Assembly (NCBI RefSeq): GCF_004342165.1
Contig: NZ_SMAL01000014.1
Span: forward strand, 1 to 51,333
Direction of reading: 5' to 3'
Source of the DNA: Natranaerovirga pectinivora
GTDB taxonomy: Bacteria; Bacillota; Clostridia; Lachnospirales; DSM-24629
Length of the DNA: 51,333 bases
This document shows, piece by piece, positions 7,441 to 15,007 of the stretch. Within the stretch, counting starts at the first letter, position 1, and every line of letters starts with the position of its first letter. The notes beneath the pieces are model-generated. The model was not told the origin of the DNA and searched no databases. It saw only the letters and a program-made list of their open reading frames with translations. The translations under genes were made by a program, and so were the position numbers.

Positions 7441-8172
7441 ATGTGGATCCCTCCCAAAGAAGATTCTATCCATTCCGCTCCTTCTTATTATATTACACAA
7501 CAACAAGTACGAGGATATATAACATTAGGTCCCCAACCTCCCACTTCATTAATCGTAAGGCCTATTAGCAGAGTTAGTGCTCACATACGATTTGCTAATT
7601 TCTCACAGCTAGCACCTATTATCAATATATATCTGGATAACAGGCTTATTGCTAATAATCTTAGATACAAGCAACAGACAATGTATTTATCTTTAGAACC
7701 AAGAGCATATACTCTTTCTATTAATCTTTCTAATGAACCTGATACGCTTTTTTATGAAACAACTATCGTTATTCCAGATGAAGCTGTTATTTCTACAGTA
7801 TCAGTTAATTTATTAGAAGGCTTAAAAATTATAGATATTAGTGATGATGCTGAAATTACCTCTGATAAAGTATCTATAAAATTTGTTAATGTTTCCCCTG
7901 ATTCTCCACCTCTAAGCTTTCTAATAAACGCCCAAGAAAAGTTTAATAATATTAATGCCAATGAGAGCACTGATTATATTCAAATAACAACTGCTTCTAA
8001 TTTTAATATAGAAATTAAACGTACTGATACTGGAGAAATTATATCTACTGTCCCTAATGTTTTATTACTAACTGGAAATGCTTATACTTTTTATGCCATA
8101 GGTCTATTCTACGGAACCCCTTCATTTGAAGTTGTTAGTTCTCTAGATGGTAGTTCTTATTTCTTGGATTGA
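7441..8172 (+). CDS. DUF4397-type repeat protein 1
   Basis: A 243-residue protein without signal peptide or membrane segment. The N-terminus begins MWIPP and has a YY pair near 16, followed by LGPQPPTSLIVRP. Two related beta-rich units follow: one starting at AHIRFANFSQLAPIINIYLD (about 47) and one starting at VSIKFVNVSPDSPPLSFLIN (about 142), and it ends SLDGSSYFLD. The FxNFSPxxPxhDhY signature is that of DUF4397, a beta-sandwich domain of unknown function. It is transcribed alone, divergently from arsR, 7.6 kb before its six relatives. A structural, possibly spore-surface, role is only a guess. Confidence 0.75.
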   Translation: MWIPPKEDSIHSAPSYYITQQQVRGYITLGPQPPTSLIVRPISRVSAHIRFANFSQLAPIINIYLDNRLIANNLRYKQQTMYLSLEPRAYTLSINLSNEPDTLFYETTIVIPDEAVISTVSVNLLEGLKIIDISDDAEITSDKVSIKFVNVSPDSPPLSFLINAQEKFNNINANESTDYIQITTASNFNIEIKRTDTGEIISTVPNVLLLTGNAYTFYAIGLFYGTPSFEVVSSLDGSSYFLD

Positions 8173-8203
8173 TTTCATTGGAAATTAATTAGGTTATTAC
8201 AAA

Positions 8204-8235
8204 AAAACTAGAGCAAGTAAACTCACTCTAGTTTT
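8204..8235. terminator. Bidirectional terminator between DUF4397 gene 1 and hcp
   Basis: Stem AAAACTAGAG/CTCTAGTTTT with A-rich 5' and T-rich 3' flanks, serving the two convergent genes. Confidence 0.8.
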
Positions 8236-8254
8236 AAATAGGGGGATAGGGGGA

Positions 8255-9895
8255 TTATCCTAAGATAGCTTTTAAATCTTCATCTGGTGTAGAAATTGGT
8301 TTCACCGCAAATTGCTCAACTAAAACATTTAATACATTTGGTGAAACAAATGCTGGTAATGAAGGTCCAATATGAATATTCTTAATACCTAAAGATAATA
8401 AAGTTAAAAGAATACATACAGCCTTTTGCTCATACCAAGATAAAATAATAGATAATGGTAAGTCATTAACTCCACATTCAAATGCTTCTGCTAATGCTAC
8501 GGCAATTCTAATTGCTGAGTATGAATCATTACATTGACCTACATCTAGTAATCTTGGTAATGGACCAATATTACCATGATCCAATTTATTGAATCTAAAC
8601 TTACCACAAGCTACTGTTAAAATCACAGTATCGGCTGGCGTTTTTTCAGCTATTTCTGTATAATAATTTCTTCCTGACTTAGCACCATCACAACCACCAA
8701 TTAAGAAGAAATGTCTAATTAAACCATCTTTTACTGCGCCAACAATTGTTTCAGCGTGACTTAAAGTAGCATTATGTCCGAAACCAGTCATAATTTCTTT
8801 TACTTCTTCATCTTCAGTAAATCCACCTAATTCAATTGCTTTTTCAATCATAGCAGTAAAATCTTTTTTACCATCTACTTCTTCAATATGTTGCATTTCT
8901 GGGAATCCTACAACACTTGTTGAGTAAATTCTATCTGCATAAGATGCTTTTGGTTTTTGTAAACAGTTAGTTGTCATTAAGATACATCCTGGAAGACCAT
9001 CAAACTCTTTTTGTTGATCTTGCCAAGCACCACCGAAGTTACCTACTAAATGTGGATACTTATTAAGTTCTGGATAACCATGAGCTGGTAACATTTCACC
9101 GTGTGTATAAATGTTAACCCCTTTACCTTCTGTTTGCTCAAGCAACTCTTTTAAATCGTGTAAATCATGACCTGAAATAACGATGAAAGGTCCTTTTTTA
9201 TTATTAATATTTACCGCTGTTGGTGTTGGATGACCATAAGTACCTGTATTAGCACTATCAAGCAATGCCATACATTTTAAGTTAACGCCACCAAACTCCA
9301 TTAAAATATCAAGTAACTCAGCCACACCTAAATCATCATTCACTGTTGCACCAAAAGCTTTAAAGAAATAATTGTTAACTTCTTCATCTGCACTACCTAA
9401 TACAAAAGCGTGGTGTGCATAAGCCGCCATACCTTTTAACCCGTATATTAACATCTCTCTTAAAGAACGAACATCTTCATTTAAAGTATCATCAACCATA
9501 ATACCAGCAATTTTAGAATCTCTAATCATTTCATCTAAAGTACCTGGTAAAATATAAGTTGCTTCTGCTGGCACTTTACCTTCAACATCTCCAAGCTCAG
9601 CTTTTAACTCGGCTTTAATTGCAGCACCTTCTTTAAGAAACTCAGCAAATCTCTCATCATCAAAATTAACATTCGTTAAAGTTGAAAATGCAGTATCTAT
9701 AACAAAATTTTGAACTCTAGCATTAATTTTTTTACCTTGATCTAATAACTTACTTCCGTAAAAACCAATACCTTTTAATTGATAAATTAATAAATCTTGT
9801 AAACCAGAAACCTCTGGTGTCTTTCCACATACTCCCATAGACGTACAGGCTTTACCACCTGCTGTCTGCTCACATTGATAACAAAACATTGACAT
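8255..9895 (-). CDS. hcp: Hybrid cluster protein (hydroxylamine / NO reductase)
   Basis: A 546-residue class I hybrid cluster protein. It reduces hydroxylamine and nitric oxide and protects anaerobes from nitrosative stress; reported activities also include S-nitrosylation. The N-terminal cluster cysteines are C5, C8, C17 and C23. Ligands of the hybrid Fe-S-O cluster are recognisable in SGHDLHD, MTTNCLQKP, IGGCDGAKSGRNYY, ACGKFRFN and DVGQCNDSYSA. The gene has an FNR/HcpR-type site upstream at exactly -41.5. The single-cluster ferredoxin 380 bases upstream could supply electrons. Confidence 0.96.
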   Translation of the reverse strand: MSMFCYQCEQTAGGKACTSMGVCGKTPEVSGLQDLLIYQLKGIGFYGSKLLDQGKKINARVQNFVIDTAFSTLTNVNFDDERFAEFLKEGAAIKAELKAELGDVEGKVPAEATYILPGTLDEMIRDSKIAGIMVDDTLNEDVRSLREMLIYGLKGMAAYAHHAFVLGSADEEVNNYFFKAFGATVNDDLGVAELLDILMEFGGVNLKCMALLDSANTGTYGHPTPTAVNINNKKGPFIVISGHDLHDLKELLEQTEGKGVNIYTHGEMLPAHGYPELNKYPHLVGNFGGAWQDQQKEFDGLPGCILMTTNCLQKPKASYADRIYSTSVVGFPEMQHIEEVDGKKDFTAMIEKAIELGGFTEDEEVKEIMTGFGHNATLSHAETIVGAVKDGLIRHFFLIGGCDGAKSGRNYYTEIAEKTPADTVILTVACGKFRFNKLDHGNIGPLPRLLDVGQCNDSYSAIRIAVALAEAFECGVNDLPLSIILSWYEQKAVCILLTLLSLGIKNIHIGPSLPAFVSPNVLNVLVEQFAVKPISTPDEDLKAILG

Positions 9896-9963
9896 AAAAT
9901 ATACCTCCTAGAATTTTTTAATCTATGATACAATCCTTAAAAAGAATGTGTTGTTGTATCTCT

Positions 9964-10013
9964 TAAACTTATTATAGTCCATAGGGGTATATCTTTCTGT
10001 AACAAATGTTACA
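9964..10013 (-). promoter_or_regulatory. Activator-type hcp promoter with FNR/HcpR palindrome
   Basis: Perfect palindrome TGTAACAAATGTTACA (9998-10013) is followed after 22 bases by TATAAT (9971-9976); there is no good -35 box. With the start of transcription at 9964 the palindrome is centred at -41.5, the class II activator position. The GTAAC-N4-GTTAC form is like the motif assigned to HcpR in clostridia. Confidence 0.75.
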
Positions 10014-10135
10014 CCAAGCAAAGAAAATTAAACTAATTTGTTTTACCGTGTATAAAAGTTGATTAATATTGTATAAAACACTCTATGTACAAGCAAGTAA
10101 ATGATTTTAGACTGAAAAATCACCTAATAGAAAAA

Positions 10136-10248
10136 GCCTAGGGGTATTATATATAAGATTATACAGCGGAGCCACGGATGGCGTAGCTCGACCCTCTTAT
10201 CCAAGGATGGATAAGGGTCGATAAATCTTATTTATAATACCCCTAGGC
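10136..10248 (-). repeat. 113-base cruciform element / large terminator-like hairpin
   Basis: Outer arms of 25 bp (10136-10160 with 10224-10248) pair with a single mismatch. Inside are two further hairpins: GCCA/TGGC near 10171-10182 and a 12-bp stem CGACCCT-TTATCC (10189-10202 with 10209-10220). The inner part is much richer in G+C than its surroundings. On the minus strand the end is followed by TTTTTCT, so it can terminate the ferredoxin transcript; the nested form also suggests a small mobile palindrome or structured RNA. Confidence 0.6.
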
Positions 10249-10276
10249 ACGACCCTAGCAATGGTTTTAAATGTAT

Positions 10277-10465
10277 CTACCCAATTTCAATTGCATCAGT
10301 AGGGCAAGACTCTGCAGCCTCTTGTGCAGCATCCTCATGCTCTGATGGCACATCAACGTCTATAGCAACTGCCAACCCATCATCTTCCATTCTATAAACC
10401 TCTGGACAGATACTTGGACATAACTCACAACCGATACAAGCTTCCTTATCAACATGTGCTTTCAT
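10277..10465 (-). CDS. Single-cluster [4Fe-4S] ferredoxin
   Basis: A 62-residue electron carrier. The cluster ligands are C10, C13 and C16 (ACIGCELC) and the distal C54 in ESCPTDAIEIG; C20 in ICPE is an extra cysteine that may form a disulfide with a second half-pair as in similar monocluster ferredoxins. The acidic remainder fits a low-potential donor. The ATG has AAGGAG upstream. It lies between the cupin operon and hcp and may deliver electrons to Hcp or the flavodiiron protein, but this is inferred from position only. Confidence 0.92.
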   Translation of the reverse strand: MKAHVDKEACIGCELCPSICPEVYRMEDDGLAVAIDVDVPSEHEDAAQEAAESCPTDAIEIG

Positions 10466-10632
10466 AATTAAAAACTCCTTTCAAAATTCATAATATATAC
10501 CTTCAAGAGAAGTGGCAACAGTAACCTATTATTAGCCCTCATCTCCTAAAAGTATTAACACTCATCGTTAATAATATACTTCTATATTATCTCAACTTAT
10601 TCCTCATAATGCAAATAAATTATAATTTTATT

Positions 10633-10681
10633 AAAAGTAGTACCCTCAAAATCCTAGAAGGCCTTTGAAAATACTACTTTA
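10633..10681 (-). terminator. Terminator of the hemerythrin-cupin operon
   Basis: AAAGTAGTA/TACTACTTT outer stem with an inner TCAAA/TTTGA arm pair, ending in TTTTAAT on the minus strand, directly after the cupin gene. Confidence 0.7.
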
Positions 10682-10684
10682 TCT

Positions 10685-11029
10685 TTAATTTTGAGAAAAA
10701 ATAACCACTAGTAACATTTTAAACTGCTCTATGGCTTCTAACCCGTGTGGAATACCCGCTGGCATTACAATCATTTCACCTTTACTTACTTCAAAAACCT
10801 CATCACCAATCGTGATTTTTGAACTACCATCTAAAACATAAACCAATGCATCCCCACTAGAAGAATGAGAACTGATTTCTTCTCCTTTATCAAAGGCAAA
10901 CAAAGTTAAACTTGATGCTTTTCCCTGTGATAAAGTTCTACTTACCACTTGACCCTCTTGATAGGTTACAAGGTCCTCCATAATTTCTACTTTTGAAAAA
11001 TCTATATTTTTAATTAAATGATTCGCCAT
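10685..11029 (-). CDS. Cupin-2 domain protein
   Basis: A 114-residue single cupin barrel. Metal-site residues of motif 1 are partly kept (ISSHSSSGDALVYVLDG; one of the usual histidines is a serine) and motif 2 is PAGIPHGLEA. Enzymatic or sensing role is unknown. It is the last gene of the five-gene stress operon, 15 bases after the hemerythrin gene, so a link to iron or redox stress is suggested by context. Similar small cupins commonly sit beside hcp-type stress genes in clostridia. Confidence 0.82.
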   Translation of the reverse strand: MANHLIKNIDFSKVEIMEDLVTYQEGQVVSRTLSQGKASSLTLFAFDKGEEISSHSSSGDALVYVLDGSSKITIGDEVFEVSKGEMIVMPAGIPHGLEAIEQFKMLLVVIFSQN

Positions 11030-11044
11030 ATAATATCTCTCCTT

Positions 11045-11602
11045 TTAATTTTCATATTTGTTTTCAAGACTTTCTAATAGCCCAATATATTTTTTCTGAA
11101 CTTCATTATCTGTTGCATTACGTTCATACTCAAAACTTTCTTTATTGATTCGATCGAGTGTTTCTTTGGCAAGATTGTTCTGTGCAAAAGTAAATACCAC
11201 ATTGTCTTCTTTATCAATATGTCTTGTTAATAAATCATGATACCCTATAGCATTGGCAATGATGTCTAATCTTGCTTTATTATCTCCTGCTATCACTTTG
11301 TTAACGGCTTCTTCTAATTGTTGCATAAACAGTCTTCCTAAATCATGTTCTACAAGCATACCGTATTTTACTAATTTTTCTGCTGCTGAACCTAATTCTT
11401 CAACCATTCTGTTAAATAAAAAATCTTCTTCCTTACCATGATGATGTTTATCCGCATAATTTCTAACAAAATCAATCATCTTAAAAAAATCTTTATAGTC
11501 TATATCTTCATTATCCATGACTTTATAACAAACTTTTTTTATGACTGCAAGCATACGCTTTATATATCTATGCTCATCGATCATTAATTCTAAACTATTC
11601 AT
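11045..11602 (-). CDS. Hemerythrin-domain protein
   Basis: A 185-residue four-helix HHE protein expected to hold a non-heme di-iron site. Likely ligands are His11 in IDEHRYI, the histidine run and glutamates in KHHHGKEEDFLF, EHDLGR, and RHIDKEDNVVF, which is the complete set for the family. It could bind O2 or NO, or store iron under stress. It lies in an operon with a second, degenerate hemerythrin and the DUF1858 protein, under the stress promoter at 12890-12940. Confidence 0.88.
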   Translation of the reverse strand: MNSLELMIDEHRYIKRMLAVIKKVCYKVMDNEDIDYKDFFKMIDFVRNYADKHHHGKEEDFLFNRMVEELGSAAEKLVKYGMLVEHDLGRLFMQQLEEAVNKVIAGDNKARLDIIANAIGYHDLLTRHIDKEDNVVFTFAQNNLAKETLDRINKESFEYERNATDNEVQKKYIGLLESLENKYEN

Positions 11603-11614
11603 AAACTCACGCTC

Positions 11615-12241
11615 CTAATTTTTATTTATGGTATGCGTAAAACCTGATTTTTCATAAGTAAAATTCCCACTTAGATTTTCTACAAAAGATTTAACCCAAG
11701 CTTCTCTTAGTTCATAAAAAACTTCTATATCTCCTGCAACTCGATCCCAATAAGGTTTATGCAAACAAGCTGTTACTGTCCATACAAATTTTGTATCTGT
11801 ACTTGTAACAATTTGATTTACTCTATCACAAGGCATCCCTTCAATTACAAAGTTATTTAATGCATTAAAAACTTCCTCTGGGTTTTCAATTTCACCATCA
11901 AGATGAGTGGCTGCTAAAGCACCTTGTTCTTTAAAAAGACCTATAATACTTTCTTTAATAGAGTCATCCACTTCTAGCATTTTAGTAATCAAAAAACCCT
12001 GTCTTGTTTCAACATTGGATATTTTTTGTTGTAACCAACCGTGTATATTAGACGTATCAATAATACTTTCTAAATCTTTACCCCCTGTTGGCTCTCCAAA
12101 TTTATCATAACTTTCAACTTTCCATTCTTCTGCTGGCAAGCCTTTTTCTTTAGCTAATTCTATAATCTTATCTTCTAATCTCTCAGCCCATATAATCTTA
12201 TTGTATAACCAAAAATGTATATCTCCTAAAAACAAACTCAT
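11615..12241 (-). CDS. Unknown 208-residue protein of the stress operon
   Basis: I do not recognise the family. The protein is soluble and mixed alpha/beta, starts SLFLGDIHFWLYNKIIWAE, and has only two conserved-looking cysteines, in GMPCDRVNQ (about 141) and TACLHKPYWDR (about 163). The helix FFYELREAW-like stretch FYELREAWVKSF lies near the C-terminus. It sits between the DUF1858 redox-disulfide gene (22 bases upstream) and the hemerythrin gene (12 bases downstream), so it is translated from the same stress message. A redox or iron-related role is an inference from context only. Confidence 0.7.
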   Translation of the reverse strand: MSLFLGDIHFWLYNKIIWAERLEDKIIELAKEKGLPAEEWKVESYDKFGEPTGGKDLESIIDTSNIHGWLQQKISNVETRQGFLITKMLEVDDSIKESIIGLFKEQGALAATHLDGEIENPEEVFNALNNFVIEGMPCDRVNQIVTSTDTKFVWTVTACLHKPYWDRVAGDIEVFYELREAWVKSFVENLSGNFTYEKSGFTHTINKN

Positions 12242-12263
12242 ATGACATCCTCCAGTAAAATTA

Positions 12264-12449
12264 TTATTTATTTAATGCTTCTAATATGGTATTGACATCT
12301 AAACCGTGTACCATAGCTGCTTCTTCAATGGTTTCTCCTTGTGCAGAAGGGCAACCCATACATCCCATTCCAAAGGACATTAAAACACCTGCTGCCTCTG
12401 GTTTTGCTCTTAATACTTCTCCAATTGTCATATCTTTATTTACATTCAT
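12264..12449 (-). CDS. DUF1858 / hybrid-cluster-protein-associated redox disulfide protein
   Basis: A 61-residue protein of the DUF1858 fold. The active pair is the [13 protein letters not shown] motif (C30 and C33), which is the signature of the small proteins that occur beside hybrid cluster proteins. The C-terminal [16 protein letters not shown] helix is typical. It probably cycles between dithiol and disulfide or binds a metal, but the partner is unknown. It is the second gene of the stress operon and lies 2.4 kb from hcp. Confidence 0.9.
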   Translation of the reverse strand: MNVNKDMTIGEVLRAKPEAAGVLMSFGMGCMGCPSAQGETIEEAAMVHGLDVNTILEALNK

Positions 12450-12470
12450 GATAATGCCTCCTATTTTAAT

Positions 12471-12875
12471 TTATAATAATATATACAACTCTTTTTCTTC
12501 CTTTTTAAGTCTTCCTAATAATGCTGCCATTACATTTTTAGTATTTTCTTTAAAGGACTCCATATCGCTAATTATCTTGCTCATAGTATTGTACTTCACT
12601 TTATAATCTTCGAAGATACTATTTAGGTTACCCATTTCTTCAACAAAAAGACTCGCTGTTTGTGAAATTTTATGATTCGTATTCTCTATTAAGTTAGGGT
12701 ACATATATTTATCTTCTGAATTAAGATGAATCTTCAATATGCCAGCTAACTGATTAATTTTCATAGCTATTTGTGTTGCATTTTCTTTTATAGAATCGTT
12801 TTTTAATCCTTCAATTTCTCTAATGATCTTTTCTATATCGCTATGCTGCTTGGTTAGGATTTCAATTTGTTTCAT
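12471..12875 (-). CDS. Hemerythrin-like protein with incomplete metal site
   Basis: About 134 residues, all helical, of the HHE fold. The first ligand motifs are present (KQHSDIE and HLNSEDKYMYP), but helix 3 and helix 4, where histidines are expected, read EEMGNLNSIF and RLKKEEKELY, so two or more di-iron ligands are missing. The ATG at 12875 has AAGGAG 8 bases upstream; a GTG nine bases earlier overlaps that site. First gene of the operon that continues with DUF1858, the unknown 208-residue protein, a full hemerythrin and the cupin. Confidence 0.78.
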   Translation of the reverse strand: MKQIEILTKQHSDIEKIIREIEGLKNDSIKENATQIAMKINQLAGILKIHLNSEDKYMYPNLIENTNHKISQTASLFVEEMGNLNSIFEDYKVKYNTMSKIISDMESFKENTKNVMAALLGRLKKEEKELYILL

Positions 12876-12889
12876 CTCATTCACTCCTT

Positions 12890-12951
12890 GATTGTAATTA
12901 TAAAGAATTACAATCTTTTATTCTGTAACCCAGGTTACCAATTGGTAATTT
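12890..12951 (-). promoter_or_regulatory. Activator-type promoter of the hemerythrin operon, three palindromes
   Basis: GTAAC-CCAG-GTTAC (12925-12938) is followed after 22 bases by TATAAT (12897-12902), putting its centre at -41.5 for a start at 12890. A second palindrome TTACCAATTGGTAA (12935-12948) shares a half-site, and GATTGTAATT/AATTACAATC (12890-12915) covers the -10 box and start. The first ATG would be only about 15 bases from the 5' end, with the ribosome site at the very end of the message. Confidence 0.7.
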
Positions 12952-12956
12952 TTTTC

Positions 12957-14147
12957 TTATTTGAAAGCCTTCGCAAATTCTTTCCCATATGCTCTGCACT
13001 TTTCCATATGTTCTTCATCTGGATTCCATAAAACTTTTATGCCTTTATCTATAACTTCTATTTTTGATGCCTCTAATAATTGAGTTAATATATCAACAGA
13101 TTGACCTGACCAACCATATGAACCAAAAGCTGCTGATTTTTTATCTTTAAACTGCAACCCTTTTATCATTTCCATAAGAGATGCCATAGATGATAATATA
13201 CCGTTATTTATAGTAGAAGATCCTACCAATACACCTTGTGATTTAAAAACTTCTGTTATGACATCATTTTTATCGGATTTGGCTACATTATAAAGCTTAA
13301 TATTATAATCTGGTAAAACTGCTTTAATACCTTCTGCAATGGCTTCTGCCATTCTTTTTGTTGCATCCCACATAGTTTCATATATTAATGTGATTTGTTT
13401 TTCTTGATAATTGTTAGCCCATTTCAAATAATTTTCAACTACTTGCACTGGATTGTCTCTCCATATAATACCGTGACTTGGGCAAATCATATTAATAGGA
13501 AGATTAAAGTCTAAGACCTCGTGAATTTTTTTAGTTACTAAGGGGCTAAATGGCGTTAATATATTGGCATAATATTTAATAGATTCTTGGTATAATTCAC
13601 CTTGATCAACCAAATCATTATACATAAGCTCTGATGCATAATGCTGTCCGAAGGCATCATTACTAAATAAGATATCTTCTCCTTTTAAGTAGGTCATCAT
13701 ACTGTCTGGCCAATGTAACATTCTAGCTTCAATAAAAATCAATTGATTCTTCCCAATATCTAATGTATCTCCTGTTTTTACTTCAACAAAATTCCAATCT
13801 TTATGGAAATGGCCTTTTAATGAAGTGATACCGTTTTTTGTACAATATATAGGTGTATCAGGGATTTCTTTCATCAGCTCTTCTAAGGCCCCACTATGAT
13901 CTATCTCGGCATGGTTTGCAATAATATAGTCAATGTCCTTTAAATCAATTTCTTTTTTTAATGCTTCTACATATTCCTTAGCAAAGGGTTTCCAAACGGT
14001 ATCAATCAATACAGTTTTTTCATCTTTAATAAGGTAAGAATTATATGAAGAACCTTTATGAGTAGAGTACTCCTCACCATGAAAAGACCTTAATTCCCAA
14101 TCTATTTTTCCTACCCAAGTAATTGTATCATTTATTTTAAAGCTCAT
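12957..14147 (-). CDS. fprA: Flavodiiron protein (A-type flavoprotein; O2/NO reductase)
   Basis: A 396-residue two-domain enzyme. The N-terminal metallo-beta-lactamase-like domain carries the di-iron ligands H79, E81, D83 and H84 (HAEIDHSG), H145 (MLHWPDSM), D164 (SNDAF) and a histidine in CPSHGIIWR. The C-terminal flavodoxin domain starts at about 250 (LIYETMWDATKRMAEAI) and binds FMN. Such proteins reduce O2 to water or NO to N2O. I use the ATG at 14147 with AAGGG 9 bases upstream; a TTG nine bases earlier is too close to that site. It follows ric by 14 bases. Confidence 0.95.
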   Translation of the reverse strand: MSFKINDTITWVGKIDWELRSFHGEEYSTHKGSSYNSYLIKDEKTVLIDTVWKPFAKEYVEALKKEIDLKDIDYIIANHAEIDHSGALEELMKEIPDTPIYCTKNGITSLKGHFHKDWNFVEVKTGDTLDIGKNQLIFIEARMLHWPDSMMTYLKGEDILFSNDAFGQHYASELMYNDLVDQGELYQESIKYYANILTPFSPLVTKKIHEVLDFNLPINMICPSHGIIWRDNPVQVVENYLKWANNYQEKQITLIYETMWDATKRMAEAIAEGIKAVLPDYNIKLYNVAKSDKNDVITEVFKSQGVLVGSSTINNGILSSMASLMEMIKGLQFKDKKSAAFGSYGWSGQSVDILTQLLEASKIEVIDKGIKVLWNPDEEHMEKCRAYGKEFAKAFK

Positions 14148-14161
14148 AATTATCAACCCTT

Positions 14162-14857
14162 CTATAGTATATTTTTAAACAAAATATTATTTTCAAGATG
14201 TATATGTTGGTATAAGTCAAGTTCTAATTCTTTTAGTTTTTCATAAGTGGTAATATAAGTTTGGCAAACACCTGTAGGCGCTTTATAATCAAATGTAATT
14301 TTGTTCATTCTTTTTAATATGTCTCCTGCTTTTTCGTGTTCTTCCTCTAATTCAATAATGGTTTTTTTAATATGCCCTTTTTCCTTTTCATCAACTGCCT
14401 CATCGTACTTAAGGACTAAAGGAAATAAGACTTCTTCTTCTTTTACAAGATGGCTTTCTAATTCATCTTTTAACATATGAAAACCTGTGTTGATTTCACT
14501 TAATACATTTGGAAATTTATCTGAATGTACTTCGTATATTTTATTAACTAACCCACTTATAATTGGTAATGTCTCCCTTAAATAATCATGGTGGGTTCTT
14601 ATGATATGATTGATTAGTTCTGGTTTTGAATATAAAGCATAATTAACCTCATTATCATTATTTCTAATTTCCCCATCTTTATTAAGGTTTTCTAGAATAA
14701 ATTCACTATCTAAACCTTCTTCCTCAATGACTTCTCCTAATGCTCTGTGACCTCCACAACAAAAATCTATGCCATATTTTAAAAACACATTTATTGTTTT
14801 AGGTTGATCTGTTACAATCTCACCAATTTTATCTTCTAATCTAATTTCTTTACTCAT
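14162..14857 (-). CDS. ric: Iron-sulfur cluster repair di-iron protein RIC (ScdA/YtfE)
   Basis: A 231-residue protein that helps restore iron-sulfur clusters damaged by NO or oxygen. The N-terminal ScdA_N domain has the FCCGGHRAL cysteine pair (C33, C34). The C-terminal hemerythrin-like domain has the di-iron ligands in IRTHHDYLR, FHMLKDELESHLVKEEEVLFP, EEEHEKAGD and YQHIHLENNILF. It is the first gene of ric-fprA, divergent from the FNR-type regulator, and shares its control region. Confidence 0.94.
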   Translation of the reverse strand: MSKEIRLEDKIGEIVTDQPKTINVFLKYGIDFCCGGHRALGEVIEEEGLDSEFILENLNKDGEIRNNDNEVNYALYSKPELINHIIRTHHDYLRETLPIISGLVNKIYEVHSDKFPNVLSEINTGFHMLKDELESHLVKEEEVLFPLVLKYDEAVDEKEKGHIKKTIIELEEEHEKAGDILKRMNKITFDYKAPTGVCQTYITTYEKLKELELDLYQHIHLENNILFKNIL

Positions 14858-14899
14858 AACGACACACTCCTTTAAGTCATATTGTTTTTTTGTTCTCTA

Positions 14900-14949
14900 T
14901 GTGTTTATAATACAATTAACCCATAATTTTTTCTGTGATTATAATCACA
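14900..14949 (-). promoter_or_regulatory. ric promoter and shared FNR-type palindrome
   Basis: The perfect palindrome TGTGATTATAATCACA (14934-14949) is followed after 22 bases by TATTAT (14907-14912), so its centre is at -41.5 for a start at 14900, the same geometry as the hcp and hemerythrin promoters. It has the TGTGA-N6-TCACA form described for Bacillus Fnr. On the other strand it lies about 60 bases before the regulator gene and may control it too. Confidence 0.75.
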
Positions 14950-15007
14950 TTTTAATTAATTTATAATTATAGTTATAAAATATTTCATTTTACATAGGAG
15001 GTTTAAT

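Noticed and set aside
12935-12948. TTACCAATTGGTAA as terminator of fprA
   Set aside because: It is not followed by T residues on the minus strand; it overlaps the regulator palindrome and is more likely a binding site.
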